64,000 nucleotides of DNA from Deltaproteobacteria bacterium (GTDB taxonomy: Bacteria > Desulfobacterota > Binatia > Binatales > Binataceae): assembly GCA_019237115.1 (NCBI GenBank), contig JAFAHS010000380.1:1-64000 (forward strand), written 5' to 3'. The notes under the pieces were generated by a model. That model saw nothing but the letters and a program-made list of their open reading frames with translations, searched no databases and was not told where the DNA came from. This document shows positions 1 through 8,388 of the stretch, one piece after another (positions within the stretch are counted from its first letter, which is position 1; each line of letters begins with the position of its first letter). Position numbers and translations under genes: made by a program.

Positions 1-408
1 CAGGAGAATCAGGAACAGACTGAAAAACAGATGCACAATTCGACCATGAACACGGTCGACTACAACTCCGGGAACTGGAACGGTGGGAACAACAACAACA
101 GCGGTGGTTCGAACACGGGCGAAGCGCTGGGTGCGGCAGCATTGGGGATGACTGGCGGGATGGCGATGGGCGAGATGATGAACAAACCTCAGCAGAATCC
201 CTACGCGTATGCGCCGCCTCCCGGATATGGTTCGTACCCCCCGCCCAGCTACGGCGGCGGGTATGCACCGCCCAGCTATGGCTATGGGGGCGGCTATCCA
301 CCACAGGCGTATCCCGCCCAATATCGGCCGCAGCAGCAGCAGCAGGGTTATCAGCCGTATTACAACGGCAGCCAGGTGCAATACGCTCCGCCTTCCGGGC
401 AGTACTAG
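1..408 (+). CDS. Gly/Asn/Pro/Tyr-rich low-complexity protein, 5' end outside window
   Basis: The reading frame is open from base 1, so the true start probably lies upstream; an internal ATG sits at 31. The visible part has an Asn/Gly-rich stretch, then an Ala/Gly/Met segment with small residues at regular spacing (glycine-zipper-like, about residues 30-50 from the ATG), then a long Pro/Gly/Tyr tail containing a run of five CAG codons near 331-345. Such compositions are found in envelope-associated or disordered proteins. No catalytic motif is visible and I do not recognise the family. It ends 17 bases before the next gene on the same strand. Confidence 0.55.
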   Translation, partial: QENQEQTEKQMHNSTMNTVDYNSGNWNGGNNNNSGGSNTGEALGAAALGMTGGMAMGEMMNKPQQNPYAYAPPPGYGSYPPPSYGGGYAPPSYGYGGGYPPQAYPAQYRPQQQQQGYQPYYNGSQVQYAPPSGQY

Positions 409-425
409 ACGGAGAGCGCTGAAGT

Positions 426-1589
426 ATGCTGCGAAGTGAAAAGCGCATCCTGACCACTCACGCCGGCAGCCTGCCACGCACCGCCAGGCTCAAGGATTTA
501 TTGGTGCGAAAAAATCGCGGCGAGACCATCGACCGCGCGGAACTCGAGCGTGAGGTCGAGCAATCGACCCGCCGCGTCGTGGCAAAGCAGCTCGAAGCCG
601 GCATCGACATCGGCAACAACGGTGAGCAGCCACGCGAGAGTTTCTTCACTTACATCCACGACCGGATGAGCGGTTTCGGCGGTCGAAGCGAGCGGCGGTT
701 CCCGAGCGATATCGCGCAATACCCCTCGTACCTGGAGAAGATGCGGCTCGGCGATCGGCAGATGATCGATCTGATGCACGCGCCCATGGCGGTGGGCGAG
801 GTTCGCTACCAGGATCGCAAGCCACTTGAGCGGGAGTGCGCGGACTTCAAGCGCCTGCTGGCAGAACCGGAAAAGTCGTTCGCGGAGCCGTTCCTGACCG
901 CGCCTTCGCCGGGGATCGTGGCTGCCGCGATGCACAATCGATATTACGACAGCCTCGAGAAATACCTGTTCGCGCTCGCCGATGCACTGCGCGTCGAGTA
1001 CCGGCATATCGTCGAGAGCGGTTGCGTGTTGCAAATCGATGCTCCTGACCTCGCGATGGAACGTCACACTTCCTATGCCGATCGCCCGCTGAGCGAATTT
1101 ATCGAGTTCGTCGATATGACAATCGGCGCGATCAATCACGGCATCGAAGGGCTCGCGGCGGACCGCGTGCGGCTGCACGTGTGCTGGGGAAATTACGAGG
1201 CGCCGCATCACCTGGATGTCCCGCTCGAGGAAATCCTGCCGCACCTTTACGGGGTGAAGGCCGGAGCATTGGTGCTCGAGGCCGCGAATCCGCGCCATCA
1301 ACACGAATACCGATGCTTCCGGTCAAATCCGCTGCCCGATCACATGCTCCTGGTCACCGGAGTCATCGATACCAAGACCAACTACGTGGAGCATCCCGAA
1401 GTGATTGCGGAGCGGCTCCAGCGCGCTGCCCATGCGGTCGGCGATCCGCATCGGGTGATCGCAGGTACGGATTGCGGGTTCGAGACCACGATCGGACTTG
1501 GTGACGTGGCGGAAGAGCTTGTGTGGGAGAAGTTGAAGGCAATGCGCGCGGGCGCGGACCTGGCCAGCAAAGTCCTGTTTGGTGGGTGA
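426..1589 (+). CDS. Cobalamin-independent methionine synthase C-terminal-like / epoxyalkane:CoM transferase-like zinc protein
   Basis: A 387-residue protein of the MetE C-terminal (UROD/MetE-like barrel) superfamily. It opens with the typical ILTTHAGSLPR segment and keeps the zinc-site elements: HVC (His and Cys two apart) in the middle, a Glu in LVLEAANPRH, and a Cys in GTDCGFET near the end. Such proteins use zinc to activate a thiol for alkyl transfer. The absence of a MetE N-terminal half and the length match stand-alone homologues, including epoxyalkane:coenzyme M transferases, as well as many uncharacterised 'methionine synthase II' proteins. The substrate cannot be decided from sequence. 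Clear coding start at ATG 426. Confidence 0.85.
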   Translation: MLRSEKRILTTHAGSLPRTARLKDLLVRKNRGETIDRAELEREVEQSTRRVVAKQLEAGIDIGNNGEQPRESFFTYIHDRMSGFGGRSERRFPSDIAQYPSYLEKMRLGDRQMIDLMHAPMAVGEVRYQDRKPLERECADFKRLLAEPEKSFAEPFLTAPSPGIVAAAMHNRYYDSLEKYLFALADALRVEYRHIVESGCVLQIDAPDLAMERHTSYADRPLSEFIEFVDMTIGAINHGIEGLAADRVRLHVCWGNYEAPHHLDVPLEEILPHLYGVKAGALVLEAANPRHQHEYRCFRSNPLPDHMLLVTGVIDTKTNYVEHPEVIAERLQRAAHAVGDPHRVIAGTDCGFETTIGLGDVAEELVWEKLKAMRAGADLASKVLFGG

Positions 1590-1622
1590 GACGCTTCGAG
1601 CTTCGGATGGGGCGCCGGGGCG

Positions 1623-2132
1623 GTGGGGAACTTTTGGGGTGAACCATCGGTTGATTCTGTAGTGCGAACAATACCAGCGATCACTATTGTCCTCTTCGGG
1701 GCGCTGCTTCTTCTTTCCGTCACCGGCGCGCAAGCGGCGGGGGACCTTCAGCTTGCGCCGGGCCTCTCCTTTAGTGACGACTCGAGCGGGAAATTTCCGA
1801 TTGTCGCGTCAGACCTGGCCGCGGGCCCGGTGGCGGGGAAAGCCACGATTATCTTCTTTGGAACATCCCACTGCTGGAACACCGCTCGCGAAGCGGAGCG
1901 GTTGGTCAAGCTCTATCCGCAATATCGCAACCAGGTTGATTTTGTGGTGGTCGATCTGAACCGCGTGTCTCCCGAACAGCAGGGACTAGTCTCCCGCTAC
2001 TACCGGGGTGCGATTCCCACCGTCGCGGTGCTGGATTCGAAAGGCAATCTGATCTATGACCGGGCCGGCGAAAGCGCGGGGAGCCGTGGCGACACGAGCA
2101 ATCTGCAGAAGCTGCTGGATTCCGCACACTAG
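1623..2132 (+). CDS. Exported thioredoxin-like protein with one cysteine
   Basis: Small protein with an N-terminal signal sequence (hydrophobic run, then GAQAAGD as a plausible cleavage region) followed by a thioredoxin-like fold: a beta strand ending GTSHCWNTAREAERL, a second strand VDFVVVDLN, and the cis-Pro strand GAIPTVAVLD. Only one Cys is present where thioredoxins have CxxC, so it is unlikely to be a standard disulfide oxidase or reductase; a thiol-transfer or scaffold role is possible. GTG 1623 gives the longest frame, but GTG 1662 would place the Arg-containing n-region directly at the start and looks better for a signal peptide. It meets the next gene tail to tail with nine bases between. 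Confidence 0.7.
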   Translation: MGNFWGEPSVDSVVRTIPAITIVLFGALLLLSVTGAQAAGDLQLAPGLSFSDDSSGKFPIVASDLAAGPVAGKATIIFFGTSHCWNTAREAERLVKLYPQYRNQVDFVVVDLNRVSPEQQGLVSRYYRGAIPTVAVLDSKGNLIYDRAGESAGSRGDTSNLQKLLDSAH

Positions 2133-2141
2133 CCAGCTGAT

Positions 2142-2609
2142 TCAGCGATCATAGCGCGGCCTGTCGCTCGCCCTCGCAGAGAGTGGTTTAGTGCTTCGTC
2201 GCGCCTTGCTCACCGGCGAGACGACGCGCTTGGAGCGTGCAGCTTTCCTCACCGGCAGCGACATCTCGTACCCATCCTTGAGAATCGCGGTGAGGTGCTC
2301 CCAGTCGGGCTTGCCATCGATCCGCACGCCGACCCATCCTTTGTGACCCATGTAAGGCGGCTTGAAGAATCGCTTGGGGTCGGAGCTTATCAGGATCTCC
2401 TGCGCCATGGCGGGCGCCTTGACCCACACCGCCACGTGACCGCTTTGGTGATGGTTGTTGTCGGTCATGGCGAACATCGGGCCGCTTGCGAGCCGAAAGG
2501 TGCACTCGCCCCAAGCTTCCTTTTCGACCACCTCACCGAGAGCGAGGCAGACGGCGCGCAGTTTTTTTATCGCGGGATTGGAGTCTTCGTACATTCGCGG
2601 ATGTGCCAT
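2142..2609 (-). CDS. MmcQ/YjbR family protein
   Basis: 155 residues of the MmcQ/YjbR-like fold, a small double-wing domain widespread in bacteria and annotated as DNA-binding-like, with no firm biochemical role. Family-like segments include the early ALGEVVEKEAWGECTFR region, the central FKPPYMGHKGWVGVRI strand and a basic C-terminal tail rich in Arg/Lys/Ser. ATG 2609 is chosen because it has a GGGAG ribosome-binding sequence in front and avoids overlap with the upstream hydrolase; a longer frame to 2678 would overlap that gene. It follows the hydrolase gene closely on the same strand. Confidence 0.8.
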   Translation of the reverse strand: MAHPRMYEDSNPAIKKLRAVCLALGEVVEKEAWGECTFRLASGPMFAMTDNNHHQSGHVAVWVKAPAMAQEILISSDPKRFFKPPYMGHKGWVGVRIDGKPDWEHLTAILKDGYEMSLPVRKAARSKRVVSPVSKARRSTKPLSARASDRPRYDR

Positions 2610-2626
2610 GGGTGAATCTCCCTGGT

Positions 2627-4192
2627 TTACAGCATGAACGTAATTGGGGCGATGGCCGCGATGGTCCAGGCAAACCACATCGATTCCAACAGCGCGATCA
2701 GCATCAGGTTGCGCGACGAGCTGTAAGCCGAGACCGCGAGGATTTCGACCGTTACATAGATCAGGACCAGATTCGGCAGGATCAGTATCAGCACCCCCGG
2801 CAGCACTTGCAAGAAAATGCCGATTACCAGCATCACGATTATCAGCGCGCGACCGATCGTCGCGCGAATCGTGGAAACGACCAGGTCCCCGCGACGCAGC
2901 ATGAATTCAAAGCCCAGCCAGAACGGGAGCAGGAGCAAGGTTCCCACCACGGCGAAGATGACCCGCTCGGGGGTCAGCGCCAGAGTATGGAGGGTAACCT
3001 GGTTCGCGACCTGGCACAGGTAGATGATCGTCATCACCAGCAGCGCGGCAAAGACGGTCGCGGCCAATCCCTCGCGCAACCGGCGCCATTGAAGCACTTG
3101 CGCCAGGATCAAGACGATTACCAGGATCACGCCGGCGCTCCAGAACCAGACCACTTGCGCGTCGCCGACCACGAACGCAAAGACCCCGGTCGGAACGTTC
3201 ATCGCCACCAACGGCATGGCGGCCAGCAGCGCGACCACCAGAATCGCAAGTCCCGGCCATCCGCCGAGGCCGCGGGGCCCCTCGGGCCATTCACCCGCGA
3301 TTTCTCCGCCGATCTTGCCGAGCGGAATCAGCAGCACCACGAACACCAGTACCGCGAGAAGCGCCGCTCTGCGGCGTGGCTCTCTTAGGTTAATCTCGCC
3401 AGTGCGCGCGGTTCCAAAGGCGCCGTCGAGCCATCTCACCATCGTCGCCGCGGCCTCGGGGGAATAGGCAATCGTCAGGTGATTTACGTGAGGAACCTGG
3501 ATCGCCTTGACGGCGGTGCCCTGCGCGAGCTCGCCGTAGGTCTTGCCGAGCTCGATTTGTGACACCCCGGCCAGATGGGACGCTAGCTCGGTGGAAGCGG
3601 ACTGGATGAAGGACGGATCGTTCTGCGCGAAAATAAACAGCGCGTTCTTCGGGCGCTCCGGGCCGGTCAGACCAAACCCGCCGGAGATCATGATCGCGCC
3701 CTTGAGGGCCGGATCGACGGTCGCGTAGTCGAGCACCATGCCCGCGCCCATCGAATGCCCAAGCACTGCGATTCGCGAGCCGTCCACAAATGGATAACTG
3801 CGCAGGAAGTCGACCGCCTTCTTCACATCCGGACGAGCCGCATCAGCATTGGCCAAACCGCCCGGGAACGGATTGCGATTCGCCCCGTGACCGCTGACAT
3901 CGATGGCCAGCACCGCGTAGCCGTTTTGTGCAATGCGCCGCGCCAAGGTGCTCATGAACTGGCGGTCGGCCATAAACCCGTGCACCATCACGATGGCGGG
4001 CGGGCGAATTGCCGGTGGAAAGACGCGGAAGAACGGATTTCCTTGTCCCGGCAGATACAGGGTCGCCGGCTCCTGTCCCGGCAAATTCACGAATTCATGC
4101 GCCGGACCGCCCGCATCAAGTCGCGCCAGCCGGGCCAGGACCAAGAGGAACAAAATCGCGATTACCAGTGCGAAGGCGTAAAGCGGCCTCAT
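2627..4192 (-). CDS. Alpha/beta hydrolase with large C-terminal membrane domain
   Basis: 521 residues. One N-terminal transmembrane helix (residues 1-25) precedes an alpha/beta-hydrolase domain to about residue 255: oxyanion strand MVHGFMAD, nucleophile elbow GHSMGAG, a conserved NDP near the acid position, and a histidine in PHVNHLTI. After about residue 280 come roughly seven to eight hydrophobic helices to the C-terminus. An exported or membrane-facing esterase/lipase with an integral membrane anchor or transporter-like domain is the best reading. The substrate is unknown. The fusion is unusual in length for a simple hydrolase, and no frameshift is visible between the two parts. Confidence 0.75.
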   Translation of the reverse strand: MRPLYAFALVIAILFLLVLARLARLDAGGPAHEFVNLPGQEPATLYLPGQGNPFFRVFPPAIRPPAIVMVHGFMADRQFMSTLARRIAQNGYAVLAIDVSGHGANRNPFPGGLANADAARPDVKKAVDFLRSYPFVDGSRIAVLGHSMGAGMVLDYATVDPALKGAIMISGGFGLTGPERPKNALFIFAQNDPSFIQSASTELASHLAGVSQIELGKTYGELAQGTAVKAIQVPHVNHLTIAYSPEAAATMVRWLDGAFGTARTGEINLREPRRRAALLAVLVFVVLLIPLGKIGGEIAGEWPEGPRGLGGWPGLAILVVALLAAMPLVAMNVPTGVFAFVVGDAQVVWFWSAGVILVIVLILAQVLQWRRLREGLAATVFAALLVMTIIYLCQVANQVTLHTLALTPERVIFAVVGTLLLLPFWLGFEFMLRRGDLVVSTIRATIGRALIIVMLVIGIFLQVLPGVLILILPNLVLIYVTVEILAVSAYSSSRNLMLIALLESMWFAWTIAAIAPITFML

Positions 4193-4290
4193 CTAGTCAC
4201 CCTCGAGGGCGCCCTCGCACCCAATCCATCGGTTCCCGCGCACCACCTTCTCCCTGTGAAAAAAGCCCCGCCCAATTTGGCAGGCCATGC

Positions 4291-5346
4291 TCAGGCTTGC
4301 TCGCCCTCGATGATCGAAACCCGGGCTGCGGTCGGAACCATGCTGGTCAGGCGAAATCCCGCGCTTTGGTAAAGAGCACGGAACTCCGCCGCGGACCTCT
4401 GCCGGCCGCCGGTGCTCACCAGCATGTTGACGTCGTTGAAGGCCGCGCCGCGGCTCTCGGGCGATTGATCGATTCGCTCGGGGTAGACGCCCTCTACGAG
4501 CAGGAGTTTTGCGTCGGTGCCATCCATCGCCCGGCGGCAGGTTTTCAGGATCGCGATCGCATCGTCATCGTTCCAGTCGTGGATGATGTGTTTGAGCAGG
4601 TATGCGCCCGCGCCTCGCGGCACTTCTCTGAAGAAGTCGCCGCCGACCGCTTCGCAACGGGCCTCGAGGCCGGCGTCCGCGATCCGTTTCCCGGCGCGCT
4701 CGGCGCTGGAGGGCTGGTCGAATACGATTCCCCAGAGAGAGGGGTTGCCCTGAAGGATACTGATCAGCAACGCGCCGTTGCCACCGCCGATGTCGGCGAG
4801 TTTCCCGAACTTTGAAAAATCATACGCCGCGACCAACGCCAGCGCCGTCTGTGCGGTGAACGCCGCCATGGCCTCATCGAAGTTCGCGGCCACTTGAGGA
4901 TCTTTGAAACCGTCAAAAACGTTCCTGGCATCGGGGGAAAGCTTGCGGAAAGCCGGCTGACCGGTTTTAACGCAATATTCCAGCTCGGCCCATGAAGACT
5001 GGATGGCTTCGCCGGAAAACAACAGCACCGCGGCGCGCATCGAACCGGGCACGTCGCTGCGCAGCAAGTTGCCGAGGGGAGTGAGCGCAAACTTACCTCC
5101 CGCCTGCTCCTCGAAAATTCCGGCGCTCGCGAGCAGGCGCATCACTCGATTGAGGGAAGCTGGATGGGCGCCGAGCTCGGCCGCCACATCCTGGTAGTGG
5201 CGCGCGCCGTTCCCGAGGCTGTCCGGGATGCAGAGCTTGGTGGCAAGGCCGAGCGCGCGCGAAAGATAGTGACCGGTGCCCATCTGGTAAAGTTGCATTT
5301 GCGGCGGTAGCGGTTCCGCCGCGCCGGTTGCTGAGGATATCGACAT
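4291..5346 (-). CDS. SAM-dependent O-methyltransferase (winged-helix type)
   Basis: 351 residues with the two-part layout of plant/bacterial O-methyltransferases: an N-terminal helical/winged-helix dimerisation region (LGAHPASLNRVMRLLASAGIF) and a C-terminal Rossmann domain with the SAM motif ADIGGGNGALL, a second motif GGDFF, and the catalytic-region strand AYLLKHIIHDWND, where the His of HIIHDW matches the usual general base. It is the last gene of an apparent operon with VOC proteins and an ECF sigma factor (gap of 24 bases). The acceptor is probably a phenolic or other small hydroxylated molecule, by family resemblance only. Confidence 0.85.
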   Translation of the reverse strand: MSISSATGAAEPLPPQMQLYQMGTGHYLSRALGLATKLCIPDSLGNGARHYQDVAAELGAHPASLNRVMRLLASAGIFEEQAGGKFALTPLGNLLRSDVPGSMRAAVLLFSGEAIQSSWAELEYCVKTGQPAFRKLSPDARNVFDGFKDPQVAANFDEAMAAFTAQTALALVAAYDFSKFGKLADIGGGNGALLISILQGNPSLWGIVFDQPSSAERAGKRIADAGLEARCEAVGGDFFREVPRGAGAYLLKHIIHDWNDDDAIAILKTCRRAMDGTDAKLLLVEGVYPERIDQSPESRGAAFNDVNMLVSTGGRQRSAAEFRALYQSAGFRLTSMVPTAARVSIIEGEQA

Positions 5347-5370
5347 GACTGGTTCCTCCAGACCGCGCAG

Positions 5371-5841
5371 TTAGCTCGGTTGTTGGGCGATCCTATCGAA
5401 CCGCTTCTGCATTTCTTCGGCCGACAGGTCCTCGATCCGAGTCGCAAGGAACCACGAATGGCCGAACGGATCGCGGATTTGCGCAATGCGGTCTCCGTAG
5501 AACTGATCTTCGGGCTCACGCTGCGAAGTTGCGCCGGCGGCCAGGGCGCGTTGGTAAACCGCATCGACGTCATCGATGTAAAGATGAATCGAGACGGGTG
5601 GGCGTTCTGCAGCCTTCGGGCCTAAATAGCCCATTTCCGGATACTCATCGGAGAGCATTATGGTGCCATTTCCGAGCGTGAGTTCCGCGTGTCCGATGCG
5701 GCCGCTTCCCGGTTCGGCGAAGCGCATTGTCTCCTTCGCGCCGAACACATGCTGGTAGAACTCAAGCGCCTTGGCCGCGTTGGCGACGCACAGGTACGGC
5801 GTCACCACGTTGATACCCTGGGGAATTGGTTTTCCTGCCAT
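5371..5841 (-). CDS. VOC family (PhnB-like glyoxalase/bleomycin-resistance fold) protein
   Basis: 156 residues, a single PhnB-type vicinal-oxygen-chelate protein: TPYLCVANAAKALEFY opening strand/helix, the GHAELTLGN strand with a conserved His, the HLYIDDVDAVYQRAL strand with a second His, and the closing DPFGHSWFLAT signature. VOC proteins bind small ligands, often through a metal; PhnB-like members mostly have no known reaction. Fourth gene of the ECF-VOC operon, 56 bases after the preceding VOC gene. A strong ribosome-binding sequence (GGAGTG) precedes ATG 5841. Confidence 0.85.
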   Translation of the reverse strand: MAGKPIPQGINVVTPYLCVANAAKALEFYQHVFGAKETMRFAEPGSGRIGHAELTLGNGTIMLSDEYPEMGYLGPKAAERPPVSIHLYIDDVDAVYQRALAAGATSQREPEDQFYGDRIAQIRDPFGHSWFLATRIEDLSAEEMQKRFDRIAQQPS

Positions 5842-5897
5842 GATGATTCACTCCTTTCGGCGATGAACGGTGCGCCGCGCGCCAACCAGCCTTCGCC

Positions 5898-6440
5898 TTA
5901 CTTGTCCGAATTTTCCCGAAACCGGGACCGCTCCCGTTTGCGCATCTCGGGGGGCGGTACCGATTCGATTTTCGTTGAGAGCAGCCACAGGTGGCCGAAC
6001 GGATCCTGCACTCGGCCTGCTCGTTCGCCGTAGAACTGATCCTGGACCGGAAAGATAACTTTCGCGCCGGCGTCCACCGCCCGCTTCGCGATCGTATCGA
6101 CGTCATCGACTTCGAGGTGAATGATCACGGGCGAGCCCCCCAAAGCTGAAGGGCTGGTCGCGCCGACCCCTTCCCATTCGTCAGCGAGCAGTATCGAAGC
6201 TTCACCGATTTTGATTTCGCAGTGCGCGATTCGGCCATCTGCGCCTTCCAGGCGAACCACCTCGATTGCGTCGAAGGCGTTGCGATAAAAATCCACCGCG
6301 CGGGCCGCGCCCTTGATAATCAGGTAGGGAGTCGCGCGTGAACCGACCGGCACCGCAAGTTGAGCGGTCCTTGCCACCGGTTTGGCCGGCGCTGCCTTGC
6401 GGCGTTTAGACCCGGGCCGTCCGTGCTTCGTCTTCTTCAT
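5898..6440 (-). CDS. VOC family (PhnB-like) protein with basic N-terminal extension
   Basis: 180 residues. A Lys/Arg-rich N-terminal tail (about 35 residues) precedes one PhnB-like VOC domain: TPYLIIKGAARAVDFYRNAF, HCEIKIGEASILLADE, HLEVDDVDTIAKRAV and DPFGHLWLLSTKIE. Both conserved histidines are kept. It starts only four bases after the tetra-VOC gene ends, so translational coupling is likely. The C-terminal helix (PPEMRKRERSRFRE) resembles the equivalent helix in the neighbouring 5371 gene (SAEEMQKRFD), suggesting local duplication. No enzymatic activity can be assigned. Confidence 0.85.
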   Translation of the reverse strand: MKKTKHGRPGSKRRKAAPAKPVARTAQLAVPVGSRATPYLIIKGAARAVDFYRNAFDAIEVVRLEGADGRIAHCEIKIGEASILLADEWEGVGATSPSALGGSPVIIHLEVDDVDTIAKRAVDAGAKVIFPVQDQFYGERAGRVQDPFGHLWLLSTKIESVPPPEMRKRERSRFRENSDK

Positions 6441-6444
6441 CGCG

Positions 6445-8388
6445 CTAGCGCCGCACGTCCTTGAGCGGGGTCGCGATGTACCAGATGTGGCCGAACGGAT
6501 CTCTTACGCCGCCGCAGCGGTCGCCCCAGGGCTCGTCTTCCACCGGGTGGACCATCTCGGAGCCCGAATCGATCGCGCGCTGGAAAGCCGCATCCGCGTC
6601 GGGAACGTAAAGGTAAAGATGCAGCGGGGTGCCGGGCAGCTGATGTGGAGTGCGCACGTAGCCCTTGGCGATGGACTCGGCGACATGGGGCATGGTCGCA
6701 TCGCTCAGCATCACGCGCGTGTTGCCAATCGCAAGCTGGACATGGCTTGCCCTGCCATGCTCGACCGCGCGATGGAGCTCGGTCGCTTCGAATACCTTCT
6801 TGTAAAAGTCGGCGGCCGCTCCTGCATCTTCGCAGTACATGAACGGCATGATTGCGGACGGCACCGCCGGCGCGGTTTGCGGCGCGGGCTGCGCGCGCAG
6901 CGCCGCGCGTTTCTCGGGATACTGGTAGGTGGCGATGTACCAGACATTGCCGAAGGGATCGATCACACCGCTGGCCCGATCACCGTAAGATTCATCGCGC
7001 GGCTCGTACAGCGACTTTGCGCCGGCCCGCAGCGCGCCGCGATAGGTAGCATCGGCGTCGGCAACGTAGAGGTGCAGCGCCGGCGGCATCGACGGATACG
7101 GCCCGTGCGCCTCACCCATCGCCACTATCGAGTCGCCGATTTTAAGCTGGGCGTGCTGGACCACCCCGTGCTCATCGGCGTGGAGCTCGGCCTCTTCGGC
7201 CCCGAAAGCCTCCCTCAGGAAGTCGATGAGCCTGGCTGCGCCCTTCGGATGGAGATACGGAGTCACCGAACGCAGTTCCGGCGCCCACGGTTCAGCCGCT
7301 TCGAGGCGCTTTGCAACATACCAATGATTGCCGAAGGGGTCTTTTACGCTGGCCTCGCGATTGCCGTAGTCCTGGTCCACCGGACCATGAATCGTCTCGG
7401 CGCCCGCCTCGAGAGCACGCTGGTAGGTGGCATCCACATCGTCGACGAACAGCCAGATCGCGGTCGGATTCGGTTTGAATTGCTGGTTCGCGTCGGCGAG
7501 TTCCACGACCGAGCCCGACACTCTCATCTGGGCGTGGCCGATGGTCCCGTCCGGCTGATTGACCCGCATGACTTCCTCGGCGCCAAACGCGCGCTTGAGG
7601 AAATCGATGAGCTGGGCGGCGCCATTCACCTGCAGGTATGGCGTGACGGAGTGATAGCCTTCGGGCTTTGGAACAGATTTCGCTTTTTGTGCCGCGACCG
7701 AGCGATCCCAATCGGCCTTCATCTGTTCGAGGGTGACATCGTGGCGGTGGGTAGCGACCATCCACACGTGCCCGAAGGGATCGACGAACTTGCCGCGCCT
7801 GTCCCCATACGGATAATCCTGCGGTGCTTCCAGCACTTTGGCCCCGCCCCGTTCCGCCCGCCGCGCGAAAGCGTCGATGTCGTCCACGTACAGGTGGACA
7901 AACGCCGAAGAACCGCCGAGCGAATCGGGACTCAGGTTGAAGTAGCGCGGCTCCTCCTCCGCGATCATGATGGGCGCATCGCCGATTTTGATTTCCGCAT
8001 GTGCGATATGCCCGCTCGGATCCTCCATCCGCGACAGCTCGGCGGCACCGAACGCGCGCTTGTAGAAATCGATCGCGCGCGACGCATCACGAATCATCAG
8101 GTAGGGGGTCGCGATACCGTGGCGGCGGCGCGCCGTGACGGCAGCCTTGGAGGGGGTCGAGAGGGCGCTCTTTTTGAGGCTGGCCTTTAGCTGCATCTTG
8201 AACTCCTGGCGCGGCAGCCCGCGCAGCTCGCCCGCGATCTCGAGCAGCGCGGCGATGCCCGAATTCACGCGCGGGGGCCTGGCGTCTGCCATGGTCGCCT
8301 CCACCGCCTGCTCGAGCTGTTCGGTCGGGCTTGGCCTGGCCGTTTGGCTGCGATCGGCCCTTTGCCTTCGCTTAGCCATTCTGGTCAC
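6445..8388 (-). CDS. Tetra-VOC protein: four tandem PhnB-like domains
   Basis: 647 residues. After a helical N-terminal region (about 20-75, with a LRGLPRQEFKMQLKASL segment often seen ahead of such domains) come four VOC units at about 92-214, 247-361, 374-487 and 512-641. Each has the opening FYK/FLK helix, a strand with a conserved His, a xDD/xDAD strand and a closing DPFG[HN]xWY/M signature. In unit 2 the second conserved His is Trp (AIWLFVDD), while units 1, 3 and 4 keep it. Linkers of 12-30 residues join the units. It overlaps the end of the ECF sigma gene by 17 bases, which implies coupled expression. Ligand and reaction unknown. Confidence 0.9.
   Translation of the reverse strand: MTRMAKRRQRADRSQTARPSPTEQLEQAVEATMADARPPRVNSGIAALLEIAGELRGLPRQEFKMQLKASLKKSALSTPSKAAVTARRRHGIATPYLMIRDASRAIDFYKRAFGAAELSRMEDPSGHIAHAEIKIGDAPIMIAEEEPRYFNLSPDSLGGSSAFVHLYVDDIDAFARRAERGGAKVLEAPQDYPYGDRRGKFVDPFGHVWMVATHRHDVTLEQMKADWDRSVAAQKAKSVPKPEGYHSVTPYLQVNGAAQLIDFLKRAFGAEEVMRVNQPDGTIGHAQMRVSGSVVELADANQQFKPNPTAIWLFVDDVDATYQRALEAGAETIHGPVDQDYGNREASVKDPFGNHWYVAKRLEAAEPWAPELRSVTPYLHPKGAARLIDFLREAFGAEEAELHADEHGVVQHAQLKIGDSIVAMGEAHGPYPSMPPALHLYVADADATYRGALRAGAKSLYEPRDESYGDRASGVIDPFGNVWYIATYQYPEKRAALRAQPAPQTAPAVPSAIMPFMYCEDAGAAADFYKKVFEATELHRAVEHGRASHVQLAIGNTRVMLSDATMPHVAESIAKGYVRTPHQLPGTPLHLYLYVPDADAAFQRAIDSGSEMVHPVEDEPWGDRCGGVRDPFGHIWYIATPLKDVRR

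Noticed and set aside
331..345. (CAG)5 run as a possible phase-variation repeat
   Set aside because: Triplet units do not shift the frame, and the run fits the Gln/Pro-rich tail of the protein.
498..1304. 268-codon minus-strand frame
   Set aside because: Antisense shadow of the MetE-C-like gene; no protein motif.
2486..3388. 300-codon plus-strand frame rich in His, Gln and Arg
   Set aside because: Antisense of the hydrolase membrane domain, whose hydrophobic codons give this composition.
4204..4217. CGAGGGC-GCCCTCG palindrome as operator or terminator
   Set aside because: Zero-loop GC palindrome in a GC-rich gap, no T-run and no promoter next to it; too likely by chance.
6382..8190. Long plus-strand frame of 602 codons opposite the VOC genes
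   Set aside because: It mirrors the conserved VOC coding frames on the minus strand and has the Arg/His/Gly-rich composition of an antisense shadow.
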